Below, piece by piece: positions 17,136 through 25,287 of a DNA stretch of 64,000 bases. The translations under genes and the position numbers were made by a program. This DNA comes from Bradyrhizobium sp. ARR65 (GTDB lineage Bacteria; Pseudomonadota; Alphaproteobacteria; Rhizobiales; Xanthobacteraceae): positions 124,222 to 188,221 of the forward strand of contig NZ_AWZU01000004.1 of assembly GCF_000472385.1 (NCBI RefSeq), given 5' to 3'. The notes below the pieces were generated by a model that did no database searches, was not told where the DNA came from, and was given only the letters and a program-made list of their open reading frames with translations. Numbering within the stretch: the stretch's first letter is position 1; each line of letters starts with the position of its first letter.

Positions 17136-20018
17136 CTACTCCGCGGCTTCGACCACGGGCGCGATGCGGCGCGAGCGGCGTGCCTGTTCCTCGTACGACT
17201 TCTGCCATTCGCTCGGACCGTTCGATGGCGAGACCTGCACCGCCGTGACCTTGTATTCCGGACAGTTGGTCGCCCAGTCCGAATAGTCTGTGGTGATGAC
17301 GTTGGCCTGGGTGTCCGGGTGGTGGAAGGTGGTGTAGACCACGCCCGGCGCGACGCGCTCGGTGATCAGCGCGCGCAGGGTCGTTTCGCCGGCGCGGCTC
17401 GCGAGCCTGACCCAGTCCCCGTCGCGGATGCCGCGCTGCTCGGCGTCGTGCGGATGGATTTCGAGCCGGTCCTCCTCGTGCCAGACGATGTTGTCGGTGC
17501 GCCGGGTCTGGGCGCCGACATTGTACTGGCTCAGAATGCGCCCGGTGGTCAAAAGCAGCGGGAAGCGCGGACCGGTGCGCTCGTCAGTTGCGACATATTC
17601 GGTGACGACGAACTTCCCCTTGCCGCGGACGAAGCCGCCGATATGCATCACCGGCGTTCCCTCCGGTGCCTTCTCGTTGCAGGGCCATTGCGCCGAGCCG
17701 AGCTCATCGAGCTTGGCATAGGACACGCCGGCGAACGTCGGGGTGAGCGCGGCGATCTCGTCCATGATCTCGGACGGATGGGTGTAATTCATCTCGATGC
17801 CCATCGCCTTTGCAAGCCCGATCGTGACTTCCCAGTCGGCAAGACCGTTGCGCGGGGACATCACCTTGCGCACGCGCTGAATGCGGCGCTCCGCATTGGT
17901 GAAGGTGCCGTCCTTCTCCAGGAAGGTCGATCCGGGCAGGAACACATGGGCATAGTTCGCGGTCTCGTTCAGGAAGAGGTCGTGCACGATGACGCATTCC
18001 ATCGCCGACAGCGCAGCCACCGTGTGCGTCGTGTTGGGGTCGGACTGCAGAATGTCCTCGCCCTGCACATAGAGGCCCTTGAAGCTGCCCTCGATCGCGG
18101 CGTCGAACATGTTGGGAATGCGCAGGCCCGGCTCCTTGTTGAGCTTGACATTCCACATCGCCTCGAAGCTCTCGCGCACCGCATCGCCCGCGATGTGCCG
18201 GTAGCCCGGCAGTTCATGCGGGAACGAACCCATGTCGCAGGAGCCCTGCACATTGTTCTGGCCGCGCAGCGGATTCACGCCGACGCCGGGCCGGCCGATA
18301 TTGCCGGTGGCCATCGCGAGATTGGCAATCGCGATCACGGTGGTCGAGCCCTGGCTGTGCTCGGTCACACCCAGGCCGTAATAGATCGCGGCATTGCCGC
18401 CGGTGGCGTAGAGCCGGGCCGCAGCGCGCAGCTCCGTCGGATCGACGCCGGTGTAAATCGCCGTGGCTTCCGGGCTGTTCTTTGGCAGCGAGACGAAAGC
18501 CGCCCAATCCTCGAACTCGCTCCAGTCGCAGCGCTCGCGCACGAAGGCCTCGTCGACGAGGCCCTTGGTGACGATCACATGCGCCATCGCGGTCAGCACG
18601 GCGACGTTGGTTCCGGGCATCAACGCCAGATGATGCTGCGCCTTGATGTGCGGCGACTGCACGAGGTCGATGCGGCGCGGATCGATGACGATGAGTTTTG
18701 CGCCTTCGCGCAGGCGCTTCTTCATCCGCGAACCGAATACCGGATGCGCGTCGGTCGGATTGGCGCCGATCACCAGGACGACGTCGGTGTGCTCGACCGA
18801 ATCGAAATCCTGCGTGCCGGCCGAGGTGCCGAAGGTGGTGGCAAGGCCGTAGCCGGTCGGCGAATGGCAGACGCGGGCACAGGTATCGACATTGTTGTTG
18901 CCAAAGCCCGCGCGCACCAGCTTCTGCACCAGATAGGTCTCTTCATTGGTGCAGCGGGAGGAGGTGATGCCGCCGACGGCGTCGCGGCCGTATTTGCCCT
19001 GGATCGCCCTGAACTTGGCCGCGGCGAAGGCGAACGCCTCGTCCCAGGAGACCTCGCGCCAGGGCTCGCTGACGCTCTCGCGGATCATCGGCTTGAGGAT
19101 GCGCTCCTTATGCGTGGTGTAGCCCCAGGCGAAGCGGCCCTTGACGCAGGAATGGCCGCGATTGGCCTTGCCGTCCTTGTAAGGCACCATGCGCACCACT
19201 TCTTCGCCGCGCATCTCCGCCTTGAAGGCACAACCCACGCCGCAATAGGCGCAGGTGGTGACGACGGAATGTTCGGGCTGGCCGATCTCGATGACCGATT
19301 TCTCCGTCAGCGTCGCGGTCGGGCAGGCCTGTACGCAGGCGCCGCAGGAGACGCATTCGGAGCCGAGAAAGCTTTCGCTCATACCCGGCGAGACCCGGCT
19401 GTCAAAGCCGCGCCCGGAGATCGTTAGGGCAAAGGTGCCTTGCACTTCCTCACAGGCGCGGACGCAGCGGGAGCAGACGATGCATTTGGCGGGATCGTAG
19501 GTGAAGTAGGGGTTGGATTCGTCCTTCGGCATCCAGGCCGCATTGGCCTTGCCGTGGGCTTCCGCGAAGACGTGGTTTTCGCCCTGATAGCCGTAGCGCA
19601 CGTCGCGCAGGCCGACGGCGCCCGCCATATCCTGCAGCTCGCAATCGCCGTTGGCCGCACAGGTCAGGCAGTCCAGCGGGTGGTCGGAGATGTAGAGCTC
19701 CATCACGCCCTTGCGCAGCTTCTTCAGCCGCTCGCTCTGGGTGTGAATCACGAGGCCGGGCGCGACCGGGGTGGTGCAGGAGGCGGGCGTGCCCGCGCGT
19801 CCCTCGATCTCGACCAGGCAGAGCCGGCAGGAGCCGAAGGCGTCCACCATGTCGGTCGCGCAGAGTTTTGGGATCTGCGTGCCGGCCTCCATCGCCGCGC
19901 GCATGATCGAGGTGCCCTCCGGCACCGTGACGCTCTGGCCGTCGATGGTGAGCGTCACGAGGTTCTCGGATTTGGCGGGGGGCGTGCCGAAGTCGATTTC
20001 CTGGATCAGCGACATCAT
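17136..20018 (-). CDS. fdsA: NAD-dependent formate dehydrogenase, molybdenum catalytic alpha subunit
   Basis: This 960-residue subunit oxidises formate to CO2 at a bis-MGD molybdenum centre. In order it has an N-terminal 2Fe-2S domain (CATDMVDAFGSCRLC), a His-Cys3 motif (DHPLDCLTCAANGDC), a two-[4Fe-4S] ferredoxin domain (CIVCSRCVRAC and CVSCGACVQAC), the Mo-domain 4Fe-4S (CAYCGVGC) and the catalytic domain. The active-site residue is cysteine, not selenocysteine, followed by His (ARVCHSPTGYG, near residue 380). Length fits Rhodobacter/Cupriavidus FdsA. The gene lies 7 bases after fdsB and 3 before fdhD. Electrons pass through FdsG and FdsB to NAD+ in the cytoplasm. Confidence 0.96.
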   Translation of the reverse strand: MMSLIQEIDFGTPPAKSENLVTLTIDGQSVTVPEGTSIMRAAMEAGTQIPKLCATDMVDAFGSCRLCLVEIEGRAGTPASCTTPVAPGLVIHTQSERLKKLRKGVMELYISDHPLDCLTCAANGDCELQDMAGAVGLRDVRYGYQGENHVFAEAHGKANAAWMPKDESNPYFTYDPAKCIVCSRCVRACEEVQGTFALTISGRGFDSRVSPGMSESFLGSECVSCGACVQACPTATLTEKSVIEIGQPEHSVVTTCAYCGVGCAFKAEMRGEEVVRMVPYKDGKANRGHSCVKGRFAWGYTTHKERILKPMIRESVSEPWREVSWDEAFAFAAAKFRAIQGKYGRDAVGGITSSRCTNEETYLVQKLVRAGFGNNNVDTCARVCHSPTGYGLATTFGTSAGTQDFDSVEHTDVVLVIGANPTDAHPVFGSRMKKRLREGAKLIVIDPRRIDLVQSPHIKAQHHLALMPGTNVAVLTAMAHVIVTKGLVDEAFVRERCDWSEFEDWAAFVSLPKNSPEATAIYTGVDPTELRAAARLYATGGNAAIYYGLGVTEHSQGSTTVIAIANLAMATGNIGRPGVGVNPLRGQNNVQGSCDMGSFPHELPGYRHIAGDAVRESFEAMWNVKLNKEPGLRIPNMFDAAIEGSFKGLYVQGEDILQSDPNTTHTVAALSAMECVIVHDLFLNETANYAHVFLPGSTFLEKDGTFTNAERRIQRVRKVMSPRNGLADWEVTIGLAKAMGIEMNYTHPSEIMDEIAALTPTFAGVSYAKLDELGSAQWPCNEKAPEGTPVMHIGGFVRGKGKFVVTEYVATDERTGPRFPLLLTTGRILSQYNVGAQTRRTDNIVWHEEDRLEIHPHDAEQRGIRDGDWVRLASRAGETTLRALITERVAPGVVYTTFHHPDTQANVITTDYSDWATNCPEYKVTAVQVSPSNGPSEWQKSYEEQARRSRRIAPVVEAAE

Positions 20019-20025
20019 GATCCTC

Positions 20026-21582
20026 CTATTCCGCGGCCTGCAAGCGCGTGGGCGCAGGACCGAAATCTTCCCTGAAATGTTTCAGCGCGCTCATCACTGG
20101 GTAGGGCGTGAAGCCGCCGAGCGCGCAGAGCGAGCCAAATTTCATGGTGCTGCAGAGATCTTCAACCAGCGCGATATTCTCCGCGACACGCTCGCCACGG
20201 CGGATCTTCTCGATCGTCTCGGCGCCGCGGGTCGAGCCGATCCGGCAGGGCGTGCACTTGCCGCAGGATTCAATCGCGCAGAACTCCATCGCAAAGCGCG
20301 CCTGCTTGGCCATATCGACGCTGTCGTCGAACACGACGATGCCGCCGTGCCCGATCAGGCCGTCGCGGGCGGCGAACGCCTCGTAGTCGAATGGGGTGTC
20401 GAACAGCGCCCGCGGGAAATAGGCGCCGAGCGGTCCGCCGACCTGCACCGCGCGTACCGGGCGGCCGGTGAGGGTGCCGCCGCCGATGTCGTCGACCAGC
20501 TCGCCGAGGGTGATGCCGAAGGCAGTCTCGAACAGACCGCCGTGTTTGATGTTGCCGGCGAGCTGGATCGGCATCGTGCCGCGCGAGCGGCCCATGCCGA
20601 AATCGGCGTAAGCCTTGGCGCCCTGATCGAGAATGAACGGGATCGCCGCGAACGACAGCAGATTGTTGACCACCGTGGGCTTGCCGAACAGGCCGTGATG
20701 CGCAGGCAGCGGCGGCTTGGCGCGGACGATGCCGCGGCGCCCTTCCAGGCTCTCCAGCAGCGAGGTCTCTTCGCCGCAGACATAGGCGCCGCCGCCGACG
20801 CGGACTTCGAGGTCGAACGTGTAATTGGAGCCGGCGATCCGTTCTCCGAGCAGCCCGGCGCGCCGGGCAACCGCGATCGCCTCGTTCATCGCAGCGATGG
20901 CGTGCGGATATTCGGAACGGCTGTAGATATAGCCCTTGATCGCGCCGACCGCGATGGCCGCGATCGTCATGCCCTCGATCAGCACGAAGGGATCGCCTTC
21001 CATCAGCATGCGGTCGGCAAAGGTGCCGCTGTCGCCTTCGTCGGCGTTGCAGATGACGTATTTGCGGTCCCCGCTCGCCTGCGCCACGGTCTTCCACTTG
21101 ATCCCGGTCGGGAAGCCGGCGCCGCCGCGGCCTCGCAGGCCGGACGCCGTCACCTCAGCGATGATGGCGTCAGGGGTGAGCGTCAGCGCCCGCTGCAATC
21201 CCTTGTAGCCGTGATGCGCGCGATAATCGTCCAGCGAGCGCGGATCGACGATGCCGCAACGTGCAAAGGTGAGGCGTGTTTGCCGTTTCAGCCAGAGGAT
21301 TTCTTCCGCAAGGCCAAGCCGCAAGGCGTGAGGGCCGTCGCCGACCATCGCCTCAAGCACGGAGGCCGCATCTGCCGCCGTCACGGACCCAAACGCGACG
21401 CGTCCCGCCGCTGTCGCCACCTCGACCAACGGCTCCAGCCAATAGAGGCCGCGTGAGCCGGTGCGGACGATGTCGATCGCAACGCCACGCTTGTCGGCAG
21501 CTTGCTCAAGCGCCTGTGCGACCTCGTCGGCGCCGACGGCGAGCGCGCCGGCGTCGCGGGGGACGAAAATGCGGATCGTCAT
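20026..21582 (-). CDS. fdsB: Formate dehydrogenase beta subunit (NADH/FMN-binding, NuoF-like)
   Basis: This 518-residue diaphorase subunit reduces NAD+. A thioredoxin-like N-terminal domain (about 1-110) is followed by the NuoF-like core. The NADH and FMN site is GRGGAGFPTGIKWKT with NADEGDSGTFADRM, and a C-terminal 4Fe-4S ligand set is visible as ESCGKCTPCRIG plus a later Cys in CSTMKFGSLC. The start at ATG 21582 follows GGAGG and overlaps the fdsG stop by 4 bases, so the subunits are translationally coupled. Confidence 0.95.
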   Translation of the reverse strand: MTIRIFVPRDAGALAVGADEVAQALEQAADKRGVAIDIVRTGSRGLYWLEPLVEVATAAGRVAFGSVTAADAASVLEAMVGDGPHALRLGLAEEILWLKRQTRLTFARCGIVDPRSLDDYRAHHGYKGLQRALTLTPDAIIAEVTASGLRGRGGAGFPTGIKWKTVAQASGDRKYVICNADEGDSGTFADRMLMEGDPFVLIEGMTIAAIAVGAIKGYIYSRSEYPHAIAAMNEAIAVARRAGLLGERIAGSNYTFDLEVRVGGGAYVCGEETSLLESLEGRRGIVRAKPPLPAHHGLFGKPTVVNNLLSFAAIPFILDQGAKAYADFGMGRSRGTMPIQLAGNIKHGGLFETAFGITLGELVDDIGGGTLTGRPVRAVQVGGPLGAYFPRALFDTPFDYEAFAARDGLIGHGGIVVFDDSVDMAKQARFAMEFCAIESCGKCTPCRIGSTRGAETIEKIRRGERVAENIALVEDLCSTMKFGSLCALGGFTPYPVMSALKHFREDFGPAPTRLQAAE

Positions 21583-22052
21583 TGTTGTGCCTCCGCGATC
21601 AGAGCGTCGAGGCGGGTCTGATCGAGCCGTCCGACCAGGCGGCCGTCCAGCATGGCTGAGGGCGCCGTGGCGCACAGCCCAAGGCAATAGATCGGCTCCA
21701 GCGTCACGCGGTTATCGGCCGTCGTGTTGCCGCAGGCGATGCCGAGCTTGGCTTCGGCGCGCGCGGCCAGCGCGTCGCCGCCGGCGGCCTGACAGGCCTC
21801 GGCGCGGCAGAGTTTCAGCACGTGACGGCCGGCGGGCTCTTTGCGGAAATCGTGGTAGAACGTGAAGACGCCGTAAACCTCGGCTCGCGAAAGATTGAGT
21901 GCCGCTGCGACCATCGGAATGGCCGGCTCCGGCACGTAGCCGAAAGCTTCCTGCAGGGCATGCAGGATCAGCAGCGTGGCGCCTTCGCGATTGGCATGTT
22001 CGGTGATGATTTCGGCGCCTCGCGTTTCATCCCAGGGTTCGTAAACGGCCAT
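21579..22052 (-). CDS. fdsG: Formate dehydrogenase gamma subunit (2Fe-2S, NuoE-like)
   Basis: This 157-residue subunit carries a 2Fe-2S cluster that relays electrons to FdsB. Cluster cysteines are visible in LCRAEACQAAGG and in IYCLGLCATAPSAM. The N-terminal helical part (LLILHALQEAFGYVPEPA, then VYGVFTFYHDFR) is typical of the NuoE/HoxE family. The start is taken at ATG 22052, where homology begins. The frame is open upstream but runs into the regulatory region. It is the first gene of the operon and is divergent from the LysR regulator. Confidence 0.93.
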   Translation of the reverse strand: MAVYEPWDETRGAEIITEHANREGATLLILHALQEAFGYVPEPAIPMVAAALNLSRAEVYGVFTFYHDFRKEPAGRHVLKLCRAEACQAAGGDALAARAEAKLGIACGNTTADNRVTLEPIYCLGLCATAPSAMLDGRLVGRLDQTRLDALIAEAQQ

Positions 22053-22301
22053 TATTGGGCTCTCGATGACAAATTGTGCTTCACCCACAGAGACTGAATT
22101 TGTGGGAAATATCAATAAAGCCGTCCCATGCTGCGATAGTGCAAACCGATTAATCGGGAAGTGATATTGTGTCATACGAAACCTCGATGGAAGCCGATGC
22201 AGGCCGGTGCAGGCTGCTGCCGGGCATTTGGCGTGTTGGCCCGGAAAGCGGCGTGCTATTGGTGGCAAGCAATGGGCGAGTGAGTTGCAAAGGCGTTTTT
22301 C
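22053..22301. promoter_or_regulatory. fds operon/LysR regulator divergent promoter region
   Basis: This 249-base spacer lies between fdsG and the LysR-type regulator. It contains CCCACA-N11-TGTGGG at 22084-22106, with the spacing usual for a LysR recognition site, close to the fdsG start. A perfect 12-base palindrome CCGATTAATCGG lies at 22146-22157, near the middle. Both are candidate operators for formate-responsive control. Promoter boxes were not assigned. Confidence 0.5.
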
Positions 22302-23198
22302 GTGATCGACAAGCTTGAACTTCTGCTGGCGTTGGCGCAGGAGCGGCACTTCGGCCGCGCCGCCGAGGCCTGCGGCGTGACCCAACCCACGATGTCGACC
22401 AGCATCAAGCAGCTCGAGGAGATCCTCGGCGTGATGCTGGTGCAGCGTGGCTCGCGCTTCCAGGGCTTCACGCCGGAGGGCGAGCGGGTGCTGGATTGGG
22501 CGCGGCGGATCGTCGGCGATGCCCGCGCCATGCGCCAGGAGATCAACGGGCTGAAGGACAAGCTGTCAGGCGAAATCAGGATCGCGGCGATCCCGACGGT
22601 GCTTGGCATGGTCGCCTCCCTGACGACGCCGTTTCGTGCGCGTCATCCGGACGTGCGCTTCCGCATCGTGTCCTGCACCTCGGCCGATGTTCTCGGGCTT
22701 CTTGAAAATCTCGAGGTCGATGCGGGACTGACCTATATCGAGAACGAACCGATCGGCAAGGTTCGCACCATTCCGCTCTACAACGAGAGCTATCGGCTGT
22801 TGACCTCGCCGGATGCGATGTTCGGCGATCGCGACCAGGTCACCTGGAAGGAAGTCGGGCAGGTGCCGCTCTGCCTGCTGACGGCGGACATGCAGAACCG
22901 CCGCATCATCGACCGCGCGCTGCGTTCGGTCGGCGCCGAAGCCACGCCGAGCCTGACGTCGAACTCGCTGCTGGTTCTCTTCACCCATGTAAAGACCGGG
23001 CGCTGGGCCAGCGTGATGCCGGCGAAGCTTGCGGAGACGCTTGGCCTTGCGGACACCGTCCGCAGCATTCCGATCGTCGACCCCGATGTCAATTACAGCA
23101 TCGGCATGGTGCTGCCGCAGCGCGACCCGATGACCCCGCTGATCGCCGCGCTGGTGAACGTCGCGCGCGAAGTCGCGCCCAAGCTGCAGTCGTCCTAG
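22302..23198 (+). CDS. fdsR: LysR-family regulator of the formate dehydrogenase operon
   Basis: This 298-residue LysR-type regulator has an N-terminal winged helix-turn-helix (ERHFGRAAEACGVTQPTMST, about residues 14-33). The LysR substrate-binding domain covers about 90-295 (GEIRIAAIPTVLGMVASLTT opens it). It starts at GTG 22302. It is transcribed away from fdsG, as fdsR is in other formate dehydrogenase loci, so it probably activates fdsGBACD. The effector is not shown by sequence; formate would be the expected one. Confidence 0.85.
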   Translation: MIDKLELLLALAQERHFGRAAEACGVTQPTMSTSIKQLEEILGVMLVQRGSRFQGFTPEGERVLDWARRIVGDARAMRQEINGLKDKLSGEIRIAAIPTVLGMVASLTTPFRARHPDVRFRIVSCTSADVLGLLENLEVDAGLTYIENEPIGKVRTIPLYNESYRLLTSPDAMFGDRDQVTWKEVGQVPLCLLTADMQNRRIIDRALRSVGAEATPSLTSNSLLVLFTHVKTGRWASVMPAKLAETLGLADTVRSIPIVDPDVNYSIGMVLPQRDPMTPLIAALVNVAREVAPKLQSS

Positions 23199-23239
23199 GA
23201 GCACCATTGTTTGTAGTGACGCGCGGGTACCGCTCTTTT

Positions 23240-23356
23240 CCGTCACCCTGAGGCGCTCGCGAAAGCGAGCCTCGAAGGGCGACGGCCCGGCTGCTGCAGC
23301 CGGGGCCGTTCATCCTTCGAGGCCGTCGCTTTGCGACGGCACCTCAGGGGTGACGG
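23240..23356. repeat. Nested palindromic repeat element
   Basis: A 117-base element bounded by CCGTCACCCTGAGG (23240-23253) and the inverted CCTCAGGGGTGACGG (23342-23356). Inside are three smaller hairpins: GCTCGC-N4-GCGAGC, CCCGGCTG-N3-CAGCCGGG and CCGTCGC-N3-GCGACGG. It lies between the convergent LysR and OxlT-like genes. It resembles intergenic palindromic repeats dispersed in Bradyrhizobium-type genomes and may also stop transcription. Confidence 0.7.
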
Positions 23357-23463
23357 AGCAATTGAGAAAGTTTCAGCAGCGCCGCAGGCCGGATTAGCGA
23401 ATCGCAATCCGCCGTCTATCCGAGGGTGAGTTACGCTTTCGCTTACCCACGCTCCAATCTCCG

Positions 23464-24789
23464 TCAGGTCGGCTGCGCGCCGGCCGGCCAGGCTGTCCCT
23501 CCGACCGGTCGCGCCACCAGCCTTTGCCGCATCGGCTTCAGAACAAAGATGGCCATCAGCGCGGCAATGATGTTGAAGATCGAGGCGATGATAAAGGCGC
23601 CCCTCCAGCCGCCGGTCTCCATCACCAGCACGTTGGCGAGCGGCACGAGCAGCGAGGCCGTTCCTTTCGCCGTGTAGAGCAAGCCGGCATTGGTCGTGGC
23701 GTACTTGACGCCAAAGCAATCGGTGCAGGTAGTGGGAAAGAGGCTGTAAATTTCGCCCCAGGCGAAGAACACGACGCCGCTCAGGAGCACAAAGCCCAGC
23801 GGGTTTTGCCCATAGACATACAGAGCCCAAATCCCGATACCCTCCAACACGAAGGCAATCAACATGGTGTTCTCGCGGCCGAGAAAATCAGAGACCCAGC
23901 CAAAGAACGGTCGCGTCAGTCCGTTGAGAACTCGATCTATGGTCAATGCAAACGTCAACGCAGGCAGGGTAATACCGATGAGCGTGACCGGGATGGTGTC
24001 GAGATGGAAATCCTTGGCGATGGGCTTGAGTTGCGCCGTTGCCATCAGTCCACCCGCCGCCATCAGCACAAACATCACATACATGATCCAGAACGTCGGC
24101 TCTTTGAGCACCTGCAGCGGTTCGTATTGAATGCGACTTTGCTGCACGAGCGCGCTGGTCGAGGCTTCGGGGGCTTGGCCGGGCCGCGGGGCGAACAGCA
24201 ACAAGGACAGCACGATCACGACCACGCCTTGGCCGATACCGAACGTGAGGAACGTATTTTCGTAGCCATGAGTTGAAATCATCTTTTGAATGGGAATGAT
24301 CGTGAGCGCCGAGCCAATGCCGAAGCCTGCGGCGGTCAGCCCGGTCGCGAGCCCGCGGTGGTCGGGAAACCATTTGAGCGCGTTGCCGACGCAGGTGCCG
24401 TAAACAGCGCCCGCTCCAAGGCCCCCTAAGATCTGGGCGACGTACAGCATCGCAAGCGAGTTTGCGAAGGAGTTGAGAATCCAGGCGAGCCCGGTGAGAC
24501 ACCCACCCGCAAACACCATGATCCGCGGCCCGAAGCGATCGACGAGATAACCCTCGGCGGGCACCAGCCAGGTTTCAAACAGCACGAACAACGTGAACGC
24601 AACCTGGATCGATGCGAGGCTCCAACCGAATTTGTGGCTGATGGGAATCGTGAAAAGCGTCCATCCATATTGGAGGTTGGCGATCATCACCATGCAGATG
24701 ATGCCGATGATCAATTGGCTCCAACGGGTCGCTTCGGAAACCCGCGCGGCAGGCCGATCGGTTTGTGACATCGCGATCATTGGGGTCAC
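23464..24789 (-). CDS. OxlT-like MFS transporter (oxalate/formate antiporter family)
   Basis: A 441-residue twelve-helix major facilitator protein of the oxalate:formate antiporter group. Family strings are ANLQYGWTLFTIPISHKFGW, ETWLVPAEGYLVDRFGPR, GAVYGTCVGNALKWFPDHRG and the C-terminal half signature FFAWGEIYSLFPTTCTDCFG. Carriers of this type exchange oxalate for formate, though in aerobes the substrate may be another small carboxylate. It lies between the fds operon and a formamidase gene, both of which handle formate. Two close paralogues lie at 48,061 and 49,675. It lacks the TGGYAT-N5-ATRCCA operator those two have, so regulation probably differs. Confidence 0.85.
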   Translation of the reverse strand: MTPMIAMSQTDRPAARVSEATRWSQLIIGIICMVMIANLQYGWTLFTIPISHKFGWSLASIQVAFTLFVLFETWLVPAEGYLVDRFGPRIMVFAGGCLTGLAWILNSFANSLAMLYVAQILGGLGAGAVYGTCVGNALKWFPDHRGLATGLTAAGFGIGSALTIIPIQKMISTHGYENTFLTFGIGQGVVVIVLSLLLFAPRPGQAPEASTSALVQQSRIQYEPLQVLKEPTFWIMYVMFVLMAAGGLMATAQLKPIAKDFHLDTIPVTLIGITLPALTFALTIDRVLNGLTRPFFGWVSDFLGRENTMLIAFVLEGIGIWALYVYGQNPLGFVLLSGVVFFAWGEIYSLFPTTCTDCFGVKYATTNAGLLYTAKGTASLLVPLANVLVMETGGWRGAFIIASIFNIIAALMAIFVLKPMRQRLVARPVGGTAWPAGAQPT

Positions 24790-25287
24790 TCCTCGCCCTC
24801 GTGTCCGGTGCGGTACATGTTCGCGCAGCGTCCAAATGCTGTGTCGGAGTGCGGCGGACAGCTAAAGTGAGCTCCTCTCTTCGGACCCCAATGCCCGGAA
24901 GTTGTTCAAGTTCCGGGCATTAGCCTTTGTGCTAAATCCGTGCGGAATGTCGGGTCTGGGTGCAACCGCGTCGATTTTTCTGCGGCATCTAACCGGCGGC
25001 AGAGGTGAAGACAGGTGCTGCGGTAGGTCAGAACCGGACCTGCCCTCCGCAGGCGGGGACCGCGACCGACCACCGCCATGTCGACGGCAAGCGAGCAACG
25101 TGGTACTGCAACTTCTCTCGATACGTCAAAGCGACGCGAACTCGTCGGAGGCCCGTGATAACTCCGCGGTCTAGCCGTCGAGCCAGCCGAGGGGGCGTTC
25201 CCATGGTGCGTTGCTCGACCGCGAGTGAGCGCGGGTAGCGGTCCATTTGACGCGGCATACCGCGCGGACGCTTTCTTGGGGGTCATC
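24790..25287. promoter_or_regulatory. Divergent spacer with a perfect 11-base inverted repeat
   Basis: About 500 bases without a gene, between the OxlT-like carrier (minus) and the formamidase gene (plus). The arms AATGCCCGGAA (24890-24900) and TTCCGGGCATT (24911-24921) are perfect inverted copies around 10 bases. No T-run follows, so an operator or a structured leader is as likely as a terminator. It is 100 bases upstream of the carrier gene. Confidence 0.4.

Noticed and set aside
17127..19427. 766-codon open frame opposite fdsA
   Set aside because: It mirrors a certain gene in a high-GC genome, is rich in His/Arg/Asp/Ala without domains, and has no motif of its own.
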